Shown in pieces: positions 11,003 through 21,942 of a stretch of DNA of 64,000 bases. The stretch comes from Dipteris shenzhenensis (lineage: Eukaryota > Polypodiophyta > Polypodiopsida > Gleicheniales). The notes under the pieces are model-generated. The model was not told where the DNA came from. It saw only the letters and a list, made by a program, of their open reading frames with translations, and did no database searches. The position numbers and the translations under genes were made by a program. The number at the start of each line of letters is the position of its first letter. Within the stretch, counting starts at the first letter, position 1. The DNA is taken from assembly GCA_047967505.1 (NCBI GenBank), contig CM106540.1. One strand, 5' to 3'.

Positions 11003-11789
11003 ACCGCCAAGACTAACTGCAAGCTTCCGATGAAGAACAGGCTGCCACCCCAAAAGGGGAGACGAAGCGGGAGGATGGCGCCTGGGTATGGAAGGGATGG
11101 TGGCGGAGGCGGAGGGTGGAGGCGGGGTGGTGAAGTGAAGCAGAGGGGCGGGCGAAGCGAGGTGGGTGAACGGGGGGGGTCGGGCGAGGCGGGGTGAAGG
11201 GTACGGGGCAGGCGGGTGGCGCGGGAGGACGGGGGGGGCGGGGGTGATGTGGCGGGGGCGGAGGGGTGAATCGGAGGGCGGGGGAGCGGAGTGGAGGAGG
11301 GGGGGGCGGAAAAAAAAAAAAAAAAAAAGGGGGTGGAGCGGAAGGAAGCGGGGGGAGCGGAATGGAGGCGAGGGGGGGTGGAAGGCGGAGTGGCGAAGAG
11401 GCGGGTGAGGGCGCGGGGGACGGGGGGGAGCGGGATGGAGGCGGGGAGCGAGGGGGTCGGGTGGAGTGAGCGAGGCGGGTGAGCGAGGGGCGGGTCGGGT
11501 GAGCGAGGGGGGCGGGTGAGCGAGGGCGGGCGGGGGGGCGAGGGCGGAGAGGCAGGGGGCGGGGGATGGGAGGCGGCGAGCGAGGCGGAGGGATGGGTGG
11601 TGGGTGAGCGAGGCGGCGGGTGAGGGGGATGGCGAGCGGAAGGCGAGGGTGGAGAGACGGGGGGCGGGGGGTGGTCGCGGCGGGGGGGGGGGGGGGGGGG
11701 CTAGGGAGTGGAGGTAGCTAGCGATGGGGAGAGGGAAGCTCGCAGGAGCGCGGCTGTCCAAGGATTATTAAGCTGTACGTACATGCCCT
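11003..11789 (-). promoter_or_regulatory. LINE-1 5' UTR, G-run-rich on the + strand
   Basis: About 790 bp between the LINE 5' end and the ORF1 ATG. On the + strand it is a mass of GGG-to-G7 runs with repeated gcgagcgagg and gggtgagcg-like units, plus an A18 run at 11311-11328. L1-type 5' UTRs carry the internal promoter. The repeated GC blocks fit that role, but no specific element can be proven. The template strand could form G-quadruplexes. Confidence 0.6.
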
Positions 11790-11805
11790 TGAAGCTGAAT
11801 ATGTT
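11790..11805. repeat. LINE-1 target-site duplication, right copy
   Basis: An exact match to 4425-4440, marking the 5' boundary of LINE-1 at 11789. The copia reading frame resumes immediately after it. Confidence 0.97.
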
Positions 11806-12111
11806 GCAGCCACTGAGGCTTGCAAGGAAGCGATATGGCTTACTCGGCTGGTGGGAGATTTGGGCATTACAGGAGATATGCCAGTTTTGCATTGTGATAG
11901 TCAGAGTGCTATCATGTTGGCAAAGAATCCGGTCTTTCATCAGAAGACCAAGCACATAGATGTGAAATATCATTTCATCAGGGAGGTACTGGAAGACAAG
12001 CGACTTGAGCTTGTGAAGGTGCATACTGATGATAATCCTGCAGATTTGCTCACTAAGAGCTTGCCTACGGAGCGGTTTGCACATTGCTGCCACATCATGG
12101 GATTAGGATGA
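11806..12111 (+). pseudogene. Copia-1 RNase H, C-terminal remainder
   Basis: This is the other half of the RNase H cut at 4440. It starts with the Ala-Ala-Thr-Glu-Ala continuation of STTEAEY, followed by CDSQSAIMLAKNPVFHQKTKHIDVK, with the conserved D of HCDSQSA and KHID, and ends in a TKSLP motif and a stop at 12109-12111. Removing LINE-1 and one copy of the 16-bp TSD restores one frame with 4440. Distance to the polypurine tract is about 85 bp, normal for copia. Confidence 0.92.
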
Positions 12112-12209
12112 GACCACTCTTATTTTATGGTCTTGTATACAGTAACTGTATATTGCTGTAATTTTTATTCTTTTCTCGCCTTCGGCATATTGGCCTTTAG
12201 GTGGGAGGT

Positions 12210-12388
12210 TGTTGGGGTAAAGGCACATTGCCACCCCTTTATTAAAAATATGACACCTAGGGGAAAAAAACCTAATCCTAATAAAACCTATGAGTTTGTG
12301 GTGTGGCTCACACTTCACACCCGCATCTTGAGTGTCTCTCCTCTCTCTCACCCTCTCCTTTTGCTCTTCTCCCTCTGTCCTTCCTTTT
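12210..12388 (+). repeat. Copia-1 3' LTR, truncated
   Basis: The LTR start TGTTGGGGTAAAGGC directly follows a polypurine run. About 180 bp remain before the sequence switches at about 12389 to gypsy integrase sequence on the same strand. The matching 5' LTR is not in the window, so length and identity cannot be assessed. Confidence 0.7.
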
Positions 12389-13327
12389 CACTGGTGACAT
12401 GGTGCTATTATTTGTAGCCCCACATCGCTATAAGACGGTTAAGACTGTGTTTCCTAAGTTGCGACCAAGATACTATGGACCTTTTCGGATCATCAAGAAA
12501 AATTCACCTTTAAGTTACAAATTGGAATTACCACCATCATGGGGTAAAATCCATCCGACGTTTCATATTTGTTGGCTAAAGACGTACATTCCAGGCGATG
12601 AAGTAGTTCCTCCTGTAGGTGATTATGTCCCAGAAATTGAAGACGATTATGTTCTCCTTATTCCTGAGCGTATTCTGGACCATCGATAGCGAGAGACTCG
12701 ACCTCGACTTATCAGGGAATTCCTTGTTCTTTGGCGAGATCTGGACGACTCCGACGCTACTTGGCAATCTGATGAAGACTTACAGCAGTACCCTGACATT
12801 TTACAGCAATATTTTCAGAATTTACAGTGATATTTTCTGCATCAGTTCATTATCTCCACCAGGGTCTTATTTTGAGTGGGAGGGGATGTCAGGATCTGTG
12901 ACGTATTCCTTTCTCTATTTCTAGACTTATGGATGGTTTGATGAATGGACACTTGTGGAAGGGTATGCCCTTTCGACGGGACACTTCCTTTGAGGCACAA
13001 CCCTATGCCCTTTCGACGGGACACTTCCTATGAGGCACAACCCTTCACAAGAGACATTCTATTGAAGAGAGATTCCTATTGTAATGTACCCTCTCATCAA
13101 GGGTCACACCCTTCACAAGGGATACACACCTCTTCATGCACATACACTTTGGAGTACACATGTGTGACTCTTCACTCTCTATATAAGAGAGGCCCAATTG
13201 TATGGATGACACAACAGATACCCTACAGACATTCAAGCAATACAATTATTCCTTGTTCTCTGCTATTTCAGTCTCCTTTCTATTCCTTAGCACATTTCTA
13301 AATATAGTAAATGTAGGATTTCTTACA
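12389..13327 (+). mobile_element. Chromovirus 3' end (truncated Gypsy-1 relative)
   Basis: It starts inside the gypsy integrase C-terminus ([17 protein letters not shown]) and continues through [21 protein letters not shown] and a chromodomain-like end (FLVLWRDLDDSDATW). A polypurine tract gtgggagggga (12878-12887) and an LTR (12888-13327) follow. It is nearly collinear with Gypsy-1 at 16919-18000 but on the opposite strand. Its 5' end is cut exactly where Copia-1 LTR sequence stops. An in-frame TAG interrupts the frame after the ILDHR residues (12687-12689). Confidence 0.9.
12888..13327 (+). repeat. Gypsy-1-family LTR, 440 bp
   Basis: It begins TGTCAGGATCTGTGACG after a polypurine tract and ends GATTTCTTACA. 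It has a TATA-like tctatataagaga near 13177. Compared with the 410-bp LTRs of Gypsy-1 it has an extra 40-bp tandem duplication (about 12963-13042, tatgccctttcgacgggaca twice). Confidence 0.88.
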
Positions 13328-13385
13328 TTCGTTCCCATATTGTCAAATAAAGCTCTCCAAATCAATTGGTCGTCCGGGGTCTTAG

Positions 13386-13690
13386 TCACTTACTATTGAT
13401 TTGGGCACCATGGATTGATTTGGGCAGCCCATGGTGCTTGAAGATTTGTACTATAAATGACTTTGCTATGTGGTCCGTCTCCTTGACAGGAATAAAGTAA
13501 GCTTGCTTACTGAATCTGTCAATAATGGTCCAAATCCCATCATTTTCATTCTTTGATGTGTGTAGATCAAAGATGAAGTCCATGTCTATGCTTTCCCATG
13601 ACTAGACGTGGCATCAACAACCATGGGGTCTTTTGTTTGTCATATTTTATCTTTTGGCAAGTCGGGCATTGACACGGCCTTGTAGGATCT
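13386..13690 (-). pseudogene. Gypsy integrase fragment
   Basis: Minus-strand translation gives a CQCPTCQKIKYDKQK zinc-finger remnant (13645-13690), an STOP-broken linker, then MDFIFDLHTSKNENDGIWTI-like integrase core with DRFSKQAYFIPV and FKHHGLPKSIH. This is a different gypsy lineage from Gypsy-1, whose core reads IVDRLSKMAHFVACK. It is only about 300 bp long with no LTR nearby. Confidence 0.75.
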
Positions 13691-13734
13691 AACCCCATCG
13701 AAACCCAGGTCTACATCACACCAGTCCTATTCAG

Positions 13735-13815
13735 GCAACTCGCCACCCAACCAAGATGCTCACGGGTCTTGAACCCGTAGAATCAGAGCATCCCACCGAG
13801 CCATAGGCTAGAGAG
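13735..13815 (-). repeat. tRNA-derived, SINE-like A-box/B-box sequence
   Basis: On the minus strand tggctcggtggga (13791-13803) matches the tRNA A box, and gggttcaagaccc (13764-13776) the B box. The boxes are about 17 nt apart, too close for a real tRNA (about 33 nt), so this is a tRNA-derived relic or a SINE head with an internal deletion. No poly-A tail or TSD is seen. Confidence 0.4.
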
Positions 13816-16800
13816 CCTCATGGGAATTGCCAGCCCTGCAAGCCATATGTCATGAGGGCGTGATTTCTAGTGAATGCAAGTTGGCCTGCATATGGGCAGG
13901 ACCTTGGGAAAACAAGGGGCGAGGTCAAGGGTTACTCATGTGCTAGAACCCCTAGGATTTGTGCCTTGGGGGCAAATGAGAGGACTAGGGCCAAGAGAGG
14001 TCCAAAGAACCTTAGAGTTAAGGTTGGCCATTGGTGGGCTTAAAAAAGACCCCACTAGAGGGGGCCTAGGGCAAATGAGGCCCTCGGGGCAACCCAAGGC
14101 ATGGGCTGCCACGTGGTAAGCCCATGTAGTTCCCGTTTGGAAAAGAAGGCCAAGGAAGGCCTTGGGCAAAAATTGGACAGGAAAAATGGTGCGGGAGTCT
14201 GGAGATATACGCGTGAAGGATAGAGACCTCACGGGGGCCGGCGCCTACAGAGAGAATTCTTGTGACCGTATGACGGCATGGAAGGGTATTAATGAAGATG
14301 TACAGCTGTGTACGGAGCACTGAGCGCTGTTGGTACGTTTGTGTATGGGACTTCACGTGTTGGTGGTACGGCTGTAGACGGAGCAATAAATGCGGCTGAC
14401 AGGGGTACGACTATTGTACGGGCTGCAACACGTGTGGGTTGCCACATGTACCGCTGTGTGTTTACTGCCCTTTGTACGAGATATGCACAAACTGTTTCGC
14501 CAGCTGTATTGACGGAATATGCTGAGGTGAACGGGCTGTTTCTGTCAGATGCTCATGGAGGCTTCGTCAGTGTTTTTGTGATGACCATGAACTGCTCTGG
14601 GTGAGCTGGCTGGTCATATAGGGAATTTCCCTTTATCTACAAATTGTTAGTGAAGGGCTAGCGGATCCCATTGGAACTCTTGTCACGTGGGGACTTTTCA
14701 GCAGGTGGTCATCCCTTTGTTTTAGGCTCTTTTGGTGTTGGTGTTGGCTGAGTAGCTATACTTTTTCTCACTCTAGTGAGTAGGTGGGTATACAAGTGGG
14801 CACATGCTAGAAAGAGTCCTAAGCTGAGTACAAGTGTTTTGGAGCAGCCTAGTTAGCAAGGTGATTCACAATGAATGCTTGCAGAGGTTGTTCGTGCTTC
14901 TGATCACCATGGGCAGTTCAGTGATGCTTTAACCCATTGTTTGGGTATTCCAGTGAGTCAGTGGACAATTGCGATTGTCTAGGGAGCGTGTGGCCTTGTG
15001 TGGGCTGCTAGTAAACACTCTCGGGTGGTATGCAGGTGTTTGCATTGAGTATGGATGCCTATGGTCACATGGGTGTGAGAGCAGAGACCCGCAGGGCTAA
15101 TGTTTGTGATACTGATGCCTACTGGGGGTGGGAAGAAATAGAATGCGAGTGAGTTTGTACTCATTGTGTATCCTATTTGCTAGCTTTGGCAAGTAACATG
15201 TTCCGTATGGGAATATGTTTTTGGTTTCTTTAGGAGATGGGTCACATGCAGGCAGTGGTTGCTAGGCAGACGGCACATCTTTGGTACAGCCTTGCTGCTG
15301 AGTAGGCAGGGGTCGGGAATCCATGCTTGGAATGGGAAGTATCCCTGAAACCCCGAGAGGGATGGTACAGGTGTGACTGCCATAGTGTTTGTAGTGTTGT
15401 GATGCCAGTTCTCGTATGGGAAACAAGTTGTTGTATTAGGATATGTGCGACCCATAGGGTGAGAGACTATTGGTCATGGCAGTCTTGGTCAGAGGAGAAA
15501 GCTTGTGTATGCTTTCCTTTTCTGCTTTGAGCAGATAGATGGCTAATTGGACACTAGTGACAGTTGTGGGGAACTGAGTGGCTGAATGGGCTGCTAGTAA
15601 TAGTTCCTGGCTGAGTGCAGTCAATCTGGAATAGAGATGGATTCTTATTGCTAGGTTTAGTGAGAGAGGTGAACAATAAAGGCTATGCAGGGTATGTGGA
15701 TGCCCAATGGGATGTGGAATGCCCCAATTGTAAGAAGGAATGTATCCTTTATGTAGCCTGGAATTCAGGGCCTCTCACTTTATTATAGAAATACCGAAAG
15801 AGGCGCCAAGGCTTGGGGCCAATCTATGTCTTTGTCTTGGTGCAGGGGCACTCTAGCTCCCAATCTGGTGGTAATACTTTTGCTGAATTGTTAATGTAAC
15901 AGTGTTGACTGGTTACTTGTTAGTTTACTGCCCTTTGATTTTTTGTTTAACCATACCTCACCCTGGCCTCCCATACCGCCTGGTGGAAGCTTGTGCTTGT
16001 AGATCCATGCTCTGCTTCTCCCTGGCTGGGTGTGTGCATGTTGGAAATAGAGGATAGAATCACTCACACCTCACTCCCGATCGAGCTCATACAACTCTCA
16101 GAGAGACGGAGAAAGAGATAGCCAAAACTCATATATATTCTTCCACAATCGTGGGCAGACAAAAGCTCAATGGGTGAGCATGTAGAAAGAGCCAAAGGAT
16201 GCTGTCAACTCCTGAGCCCAGTTCTCTCCCTCTGTGCGCTTGCCTGTGCAAGGCTGTAAGTGCAGGTGATGAGAAATGAGTGGGGATTTTAATAGGCCCT
16301 GCTTGGGGCTGGAAAAACTGACCAGCAGGGGGTCGGCCCCCTGCTTGCAGCACCGACCTGTAGGCTGGCCTCCAACGACCTGGTTGGCTGGCTTGGGCCA
16401 GCCCTATAAAAGGGCCCATGTGCCCAGCACATGGGCTGCTGATTCAGACCCTAGGCACCACCATTTCCAGCTCCATATGCTGCGTAGAAGGGCCGCGCCC
16501 CTCTCCTTTGCTGTGCGGGTTTCCAGCCTGGTAGGTACTCTATCCCCTACCCCCCTACAGTCCCTTGCCCCCTTGTCCCCTCAAAGCGGGGGTTCACAGG
16601 TGGGGCAGTGACTTTTCTAACACCCCCTCTGATCCCTATGCGTCGAATGAGGAGAAAGCGCAAGCACACAAGCAGTACGATGATCTGGTATGTACTTGAT
16701 GTTCTTAATTTGAGCCTTTATAGCATGCTGTGGAGAGAATCTGCTCTTCAACTATCTAAGGTAATGCGAGAGTGGAAGGAATTGGCCTTCTTCGAAGGCA

Positions 16801-16918
16801 GAAGGGGAAGTGTGGGTGCTTCTTTAAGTCTCGAACACGTATTGCTGGAATGTGATGGACAAGGTGTACTGAAGCGAGAAGAGTACCTGCTTGAGAGCTC
16901 AGTGGGTGAGAGTTCGTG
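13816..16918. other. Decayed repeats, no supportable gene
   Basis: Frames here are short and unlike known proteins. An LTR-like block may run from TGTTGGAAATAG (16032) to TTCTAACA (16622), with palindromic ggctggc...gggccagcc sequence just before a TATA box tataaaagg at 16405-16413, but I found no TSD or primer site. A possible exon with a GTATGT donor lies near 16630-16690. The last part (16622-16918) is the host sequence into which Gypsy-1 inserted and continues at 24218. Confidence 0.35.
16405..16413 (+). promoter_or_regulatory. TATA box in LTR-like block
   Basis: tataaaagg preceded by an inverted repeat (ggctggc ... gggccagcc). The same arrangement recurs at 25177 and 26706, the last inside a proven solo LTR. 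Confidence 0.45.
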
Positions 16919-17328
16919 TGTAAGAAATCCTAGATTTACTATATTTAGAAATGTGCTAAGGAACAGAAAGGAGACTGAAATAGCAGAGAACAAGGAATAT
17001 TTGTATTGCTTGAGTGTCTGTAGCGTTTGTAGTGTGTCATCCATACAGTTGGGCCTCTCTTATATAGAGAGTGAAGAGTCACTCATGAAAAGGTGTGTAC
17101 TCCAAAGTGTATGTGCATGAAGAGGTGTGTACCCCTTGTGAAGGGTGTGAACCTTGATGAGAGGGTACATTACAATAGGAATGTCTCTTCAATAGAATGT
17201 CTCTTGTGAAGGGTTGTGCCTCATATGAAGTGTCCCGTCGAAAGGGCATACCTTTCCACAAGTGTCCATTCATCAAACCATCCATAAGTCTAAGGTATAG
17301 AGAAAGGAATACGTCACAGATCGTGACA
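16919..17328 (-). repeat. Gypsy-1 3' LTR
   Basis: The reverse complement runs TGTCACGATC...TTCTTACA, 410 bp. It has a TATA-like tatata motif near 17057 and several copies of a ggtgtg/cacacc motif. The polypurine tract (catcccctcccac on +, 17327-17339) abuts its right edge. Confidence 0.95.
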
Positions 17329-17379
17329 TCCCCTCCCACTCAAAATAAGACCCTGGTGGAGATAATGAACTGATGTAGA

Positions 17380-18389
17380 AAATCTCACGGTAAATTCTGA
17401 AAATACTGCTGTAAAATGTCAGGATACTGCTGTAAGTCTTCATTAGATTGCCAAGTAGCGTCGGAGTCGTCCAGATCTCGCCAAAGAACAAGGAATTCTG
17501 TGATAAGTCGATGTCGAGTCGCTCGCTGTTGATGGTCTAGAATACGCTCAGGAATAAGGAGAACATAATCGTCTTCGATTTCTGGGACATAATCACCTGC
17601 AGGAGGAACTGCTTCATCGCCTGGAATGTACGTCTTTAGCCAAGAAATATGAAATGTCGGATGGATTTTACCCCATGATGGTGGTAATAACTTAAAGGTG
17701 AATTTTTCTTGACGATCCGAAAAGGTCCATAGTATCTTGGTCGCAACTTAGGAAACACAGACTTAACCGTCTTATAGCGATGTGGGGCTACAAATAATAG
17801 CACCATGTCACCAGTGTCAAATTCCAGGTGACGTCTATGTTTGTTGGCAGACCGTTGATACCGCTCTTGCGCTTTTTGCATATGATCCCTGACTTGGAGT
17901 AGAATGTCTTGCAGTTCTTGAACCAGTTGATCAGCTAGGGCCACTCGATGTTGAAGTACAAAATTCGTTGGTACAATCGGAGTGTGTCCATAAGCTGCTT
18001 GGAATGGAGTCATGCTGATGGCACTATGGAAAGAGTTATTATAAGCAAACTCAAGGAGTGGTAGATACTCTTCCCAAGCTGCTAGGCGTGACTGAATATA
18101 ATGTCGAAGCATTTCTTCCAGAACTTGGTTGACTCTTTCAGTCTGGCCATTTGATTCTAGGTGATAAGCTGAACTGAACAGTAGAGTTGTACCCAAAGAT
18201 TCGAACAGTGAAATCCAAAAGTGACTAGTAAACTTAGGATCTTTGTCGGATATGATATTCTTGGGCAATCCATGGTGTCGGAAGATGTGTTGTATGAAGA
18301 GTTTGGCTATGTCCGGAGCCTGTGCACTGCTTTTGCAAGCAACAAAGTGTGCCATTTTGGACAATCGATCAACAATTACCATAATCTGA
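17380..18389 (-). pseudogene. Gypsy-1 integrase core and chromodomain
   Basis: The integrase core shows VDRLSKMAHFVACK (first D), SDKDPKFTSHFW (second D) and NGQTERVNQVLEEMLR (E). It continues with AYNNSFHSAISMTPFQAAYG and the GPF/Y-like module [16 protein letters not shown]. After a frame change near 17700, PERILDHQQRA and FLVLWRDLDDSDATW form a chromodomain-like end (about 17400-17560) with its paired Trp residues. Chromodomains direct chromovirus integration toward particular histone marks. The stop precedes the polypurine tract. Confidence 0.9.
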
Positions 18390-19115
18390 GTGTTACCTCT
18401 GGAGGATCATGGTAGTGTTGTACTGAAATCCATGGAAATACTTTCCCACCTTTCAGTTGGAACTGGAAGAGGCTGAAGAAGTCCTGCTGGAAGTCGTCGG
18501 CTTGCTTTCATTTGTTGACAAGATAAGCAAGATGTAACCATTTTGATGACGTCGCTTTTCATCTGAGGCCAGTAGTATGTTGCACTGAGTAACCTATAAG
18601 TCTTGTTGATGGGCAGCATAAGGAACTAGATGATGCTCTTTTAACAAAAGACGTTAAACATCCTTGTCATGTGGTACACAGACACGATCTTGATAATACA
18701 GAAGGTTGTTAGTATAAGAATAGGATGAGAAAATCTTCTGTTCAGAAGTCGAACGTTGATCTTTTGAAAGAATTTGTATGGCTGTGCCGAAGTCTTTATC
18801 ATTGAAATGCTTCCCTTTGAATGAATTCGGAACATCCACAGATAATGTAGAGATTACCATAGCTGATGCTAGAGTTAACTTGCTGAGAGCATCTGCAACT
18901 ACATTGCGTAGTTCTGGAATATACTCAATGGCCATGTGAAAGTTGGCCAGAAACTCAACCCAGCATGCTTGTCGAGCGTTCATGACTGGCTGAGTAAAGA
19001 TATACTTTAGAGAGTGATGGCCTATCTTGACCACCGAGTCGGCTCCCATGAGATAATGTTTCCAAGAGCGATAAGCATGTACAACGGCAAGAAACTCCTT
19101 ATCATAAACCGGGTA
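18390..19115 (-). pseudogene. Gypsy-1 RNase H end and integrase zinc finger
   Basis: Frames with SLKYIFTQPVMNARQACWVEFLANF and ELRNVVADALSKL (RNase H C-terminus, 19049-18860) are followed by a degraded linker. The H2C2 finger with SATYYWPQMKSDVIKMVTSCLSCQQMK lies at 18619-18480. The integrase start WESISMDFSTTLP is at about 18410. Several indels break it. Confidence 0.85.
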
Positions 19116-20432
19116 TCAGGTTTGGATATCAGAATGTTTATGGCTGTCAAAAGCAATAACTCTGCCTTCTTGCATCAAGACTGCTCCTGTAGCGATGTCG
19201 GAAGCGTCGGTCATGACCTCAAATGGAAGGTTTGGGTCAGCAATAGCCATAACTGGTGTTGTAGTGAGTGCTTGCTTGAGTTGTTGGAAACTATACTCTA
19301 TTTCGGGAAGCCATTGAAAAATTGCTGTGCGTTTCAATAATTCGGACATAGGAGCTGCGATTTCGGAAAACTGATAGACCTTTGTATGGTAGAAGTTTGC
19401 CAATCCGAGAAAAGAGTGGACATCATGAACATTCTTAGGAGTAGGCTAGTTTCGGATTACCTCGACCTTATGCCTTGAGCTGAAATAATATTCGAGTTGG
19501 GTCGTGAAGAACTCACTCTTCTCAATGTTGATGTAGAGAGAATTTGCGCGGAGAACTGCAAAAACTTGGTGAAGATGTTGTTTGTGCTCATGTAGGGATC
19601 TGCTGAAAACGAGGATGTCATCGAGGTAAACGATGACGAACTTATCGAGGAAAGGTCTGAAGATGTCGTTCATTAGTGTCATGAATGTGGCCGGGGCATT
19701 GTTTAACCCAAAAGGCATGACCAAACATTCATAGTGTCCATACTTTGTTCGAAAAGCTGTCTTGTACTCATCGCCTTTTCGTATGCGAATTTGATGATAA
19801 CCTGAACGAAGATCAATCTTTGAGAATTGTGTTGCGTGTAGAAGTTGATCGAAGAGGTCATCGATGCGAGGCAATGGATACTTGTTTTTTATAGTGAGCT
19901 TGTTGAGGGCTCGATAGTCGATGCAGAGGCGCATTGACCTATTCTTTTTTTCCACTAGTAGCACAGGAGATCCGAAAGGGTTGCGACTGGGCCGAATGTG
20001 ACCTTTGTCGAGTAGTTCGGTGACTTGTCTTGGGATTTCTTCATTTTGAGTGTAAGAAACCCGATAAGGAGGTTTCGACGGTGGATTACTGCCGGGAATA
20101 AGTTCGATTGGGTGATCCACTGGTCGTCGAGGTGGTAACTGCTTTGGCAATTCCTGTGGAAAAATATCCAGGTAGGGCTGGAAAAAAGGTTGGTTGAGGT
20201 ATTCAGGAGGATCCTTTGTTGGTGTCTCCTCTACTGCCGTAACCAACAGAAGTAAAGTCTTTACTTGACGTTTACGAACCCACTTCTTTACTTGTAGGGC
20301 AGAGGCAACTGGGGTTGAAGGAGAGTCCCTAGAACCAGTTAGCTCAATAAGTTTTCCCTGGTGGACAAACTTGGTTGCGAAAACTGATTGATGGATCATA
20401 GTCGTAGAGCCACTGTTGTCCAAGTATGACAT
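19116..20432 (-). pseudogene. Gypsy-1 reverse transcriptase
   Basis: It includes [75 protein letters not shown] and the catalytic YLDDILVFS (about 19620). A TAG at 19446-19448 stops the frame after EVIRN. The segment 19403-19116 continues with LANFYHTKVYQFSEIAAP and the RNase H start FEVMTDASDIATGAVLMQ. Confidence 0.93.
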
Positions 20433-21942
20433 CGTACCGAGAAAGAGGAATGATGTCGAAATTCAACTTGTCCGTATAATGTTGGATGCGAAAAGACAAG
20501 TTTTTGATCCTGGTGTTGCACAAGAAGGTAGTTCCATTTGCGAGTTCAATCTGATAGTCCATGAGACTAGGACTGGTGGTCAACCGAAGTTTGTCGACCA
20601 TAGAACTGGCTAGAAAGTTATGAGAGCAGCCACTGTCGATGAGGATAGTGACCGTTGTTCCACGAATCGATCCTTGAACACAAAGTACTTGAGTAGCCAG
20701 GGAAGGTTTGGGGTTGCTGGCAAGGCTCAGGTGGATGGTATTTGCCATTCGAACAGCTTTGCCTTTCTTGTCTTGTGCTGGGGCAGCATCTTCTGTTTGG
20801 GAAGTGCTAGGTTCCATATTGGAATTTTGCTTTGGTCGCTTGGGACAATCGAACCATCTATGGTCGCCTGTACAGATGGTACAAAGTCCTTTTGTGCTGG
20901 AGTTGTTCTTCTTGTCAGTGGCTGCACCTTTATGTTGGGGATGACGGTAATGACTTTGTGAAGAAGAAGAGGCGCGATCCTTGGAGGAGTGCTTCTGTTG
21001 GAATCCATCATACGATTTCTGAGACTTGTGGGGATCTTGAGATTGTCGCTGACCTTGATTACCCGAGTTTTTTCTAAACCTGGGGTTATCTTGAGGGCGA
21101 GCACCTTTGGCCATAGTAGAGTTTTGTGTCCGATTAGCACTCTGCTTCCCTGTGTTTTGGAAATCGGTTATGTGCTCTGCGTAAGCAATAGCGCCAACTG
21201 TGGTGGTGATGTTTGCTTTAAGGACATCAATGCGTAACGAGGGATTTAGGCCTGAGATGAAAGCATGAAGGCGATCATCCTTAGTTAATCCATCAATCTC
21301 CAGCACCAATGTGGTGAACTGAGAGATGTAGGAAGACATGGAGCCTGTTTGCTCCAACTGTCGGAGTTTTGAACGTGCTTGGAAGTCCGCATTGGCAAGT
21401 ATGAACTGCTTACGGAGCACGTGTTCAAAACGTTCCCATGTTAACACACTTTTGCCGTCCTTTAAGCATCTTTGTCACCGTAGGAAAGCTGTAATTTTGA
21501 GGAGGAAGGCTGCCAAGGCAATCTTTTTGCCTTTAGTGAGGTCAACAGTATCAAAGTACATGCGCAATTTTGCGAGCCATTGGTCAACTGTTCGGCGATT
21601 TCGTTGACGAGTGTAGGCTTCCGGAAGTTTGATGTCAAGTCTTTTAGTTTTGGAAGCTTGGAGTAAACGGTAGAGGGCACGGAGTTCAGTGTTTTCTACC
21701 TTAGGTGGGAATGAATCCACATAGTCGTCTGGTTGTGTCACGTCATCCTCTGTATGTGTGGTACTGCGAGAATCTTGGAGTTGTTGGACTTTCTGGACCA
21801 AGTCAGAGATGCTGTCCTGAAGCTGGGAAATTTGAAGTTGCAGTAATGTTTCGCCTTGTACGTTGACTTCAGGGGCCTTTTTTGGACTTGAGTCACTGAT
21901 CTTTGGAGAGGCTGCACGCGACTGCGCTCTAGTTTGTACCAT
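20344..21942 (-). pseudogene. Gypsy-1 gag and protease
   Basis: It begins MVQTRAQSRAASPK, typical of plant chromovirus gag, with a coiled-coil-like stretch (LQLQISQLQDSISDLVQKVQQL). After a frameshift near 21460 the capsid segment continues (TWERFEHVLRKQF, FISGLNPSLRIDVL), then a Gln/Ser-rich linker and the zinc knuckle CTICTGDHRWFDC (about 20850). The retropepsin active site is VTILIDSGCSHNFLAS (about 20600-20650). The region ends near 20344 where frames switch into RT. It would form the particle and process the polyprotein. Confidence 0.9.

Larger units (their letters stand above)
4441..11789 (-). mobile_element. LINE-1: nearly intact L1-type LINE inserted in Copia-1
   Basis: A full-length non-LTR retrotransposon. 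Its 3' end carries a T10 run on the + strand (4441-4450, the poly-A tail), and the insertion is bounded by a perfect 16-bp TSD, tgaagctgaatatgtt. It has a very GC-rich 5' UTR, ORF1 with a CCHC knuckle, ORF2 with AP endonuclease plus RT plus zinc-binding C-terminus, and a short 3' UTR with two hairpins. The perfect TSD and only one frameshift in ORF2 indicate a recent insertion. Members of this clade integrate by target-primed reverse transcription. GC content differs sharply from the flanking copia sequence. Confidence 0.96.
656..12388 (+). mobile_element. Copia-1: Ty1/copia retrotransposon split by LINE-1
   Basis: The order gag, protease, integrase, RT, RNase H defines a Ty1/copia element. 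It is read from 656 to 4440, interrupted by LINE-1, and resumes at 11806 in the same RNase H domain. A polypurine tract (gtgggagg, near 12201) precedes an LTR start TGTTGGGG at 12210. That LTR breaks off at about 12388 against gypsy sequence, so the 3' end is truncated. Frameshifts near 1390, 1795 and 3240 and an in-frame TAG at 2417-2419 show that it was already inactive or has decayed. A related element lies at 62700-64000. Confidence 0.93.

Noticed and set aside
11003-11761. N-terminal extension of LINE-1 ORF1 by about 250 residues
   Set aside because: The frame is open only because the 5' UTR is C-rich on that strand; it starts with TTG, has no ATG and is low-complexity proline text.
13735-13815. 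A functional tRNA gene
   Set aside because: The A-to-B box distance is too short, and no acceptor stem or anticodon arm can be folded by eye.
14308-14604. 98-codon plus-strand ORF
   Set aside because: No motif, no homologous pattern and no conserved neighbours; chance openness.
16032-16622. A complete LTR in this interval
   Set aside because: It has TG...CA-like ends and a TATA box, but there is no TSD, no primer-binding site and no second copy seen.
12888-17328. Pairing the LTRs at 12888 and 16919 as one element
   Set aside because: They are on opposite strands, and 16919-17328 pairs with 23803-24212 through a perfect TSD.
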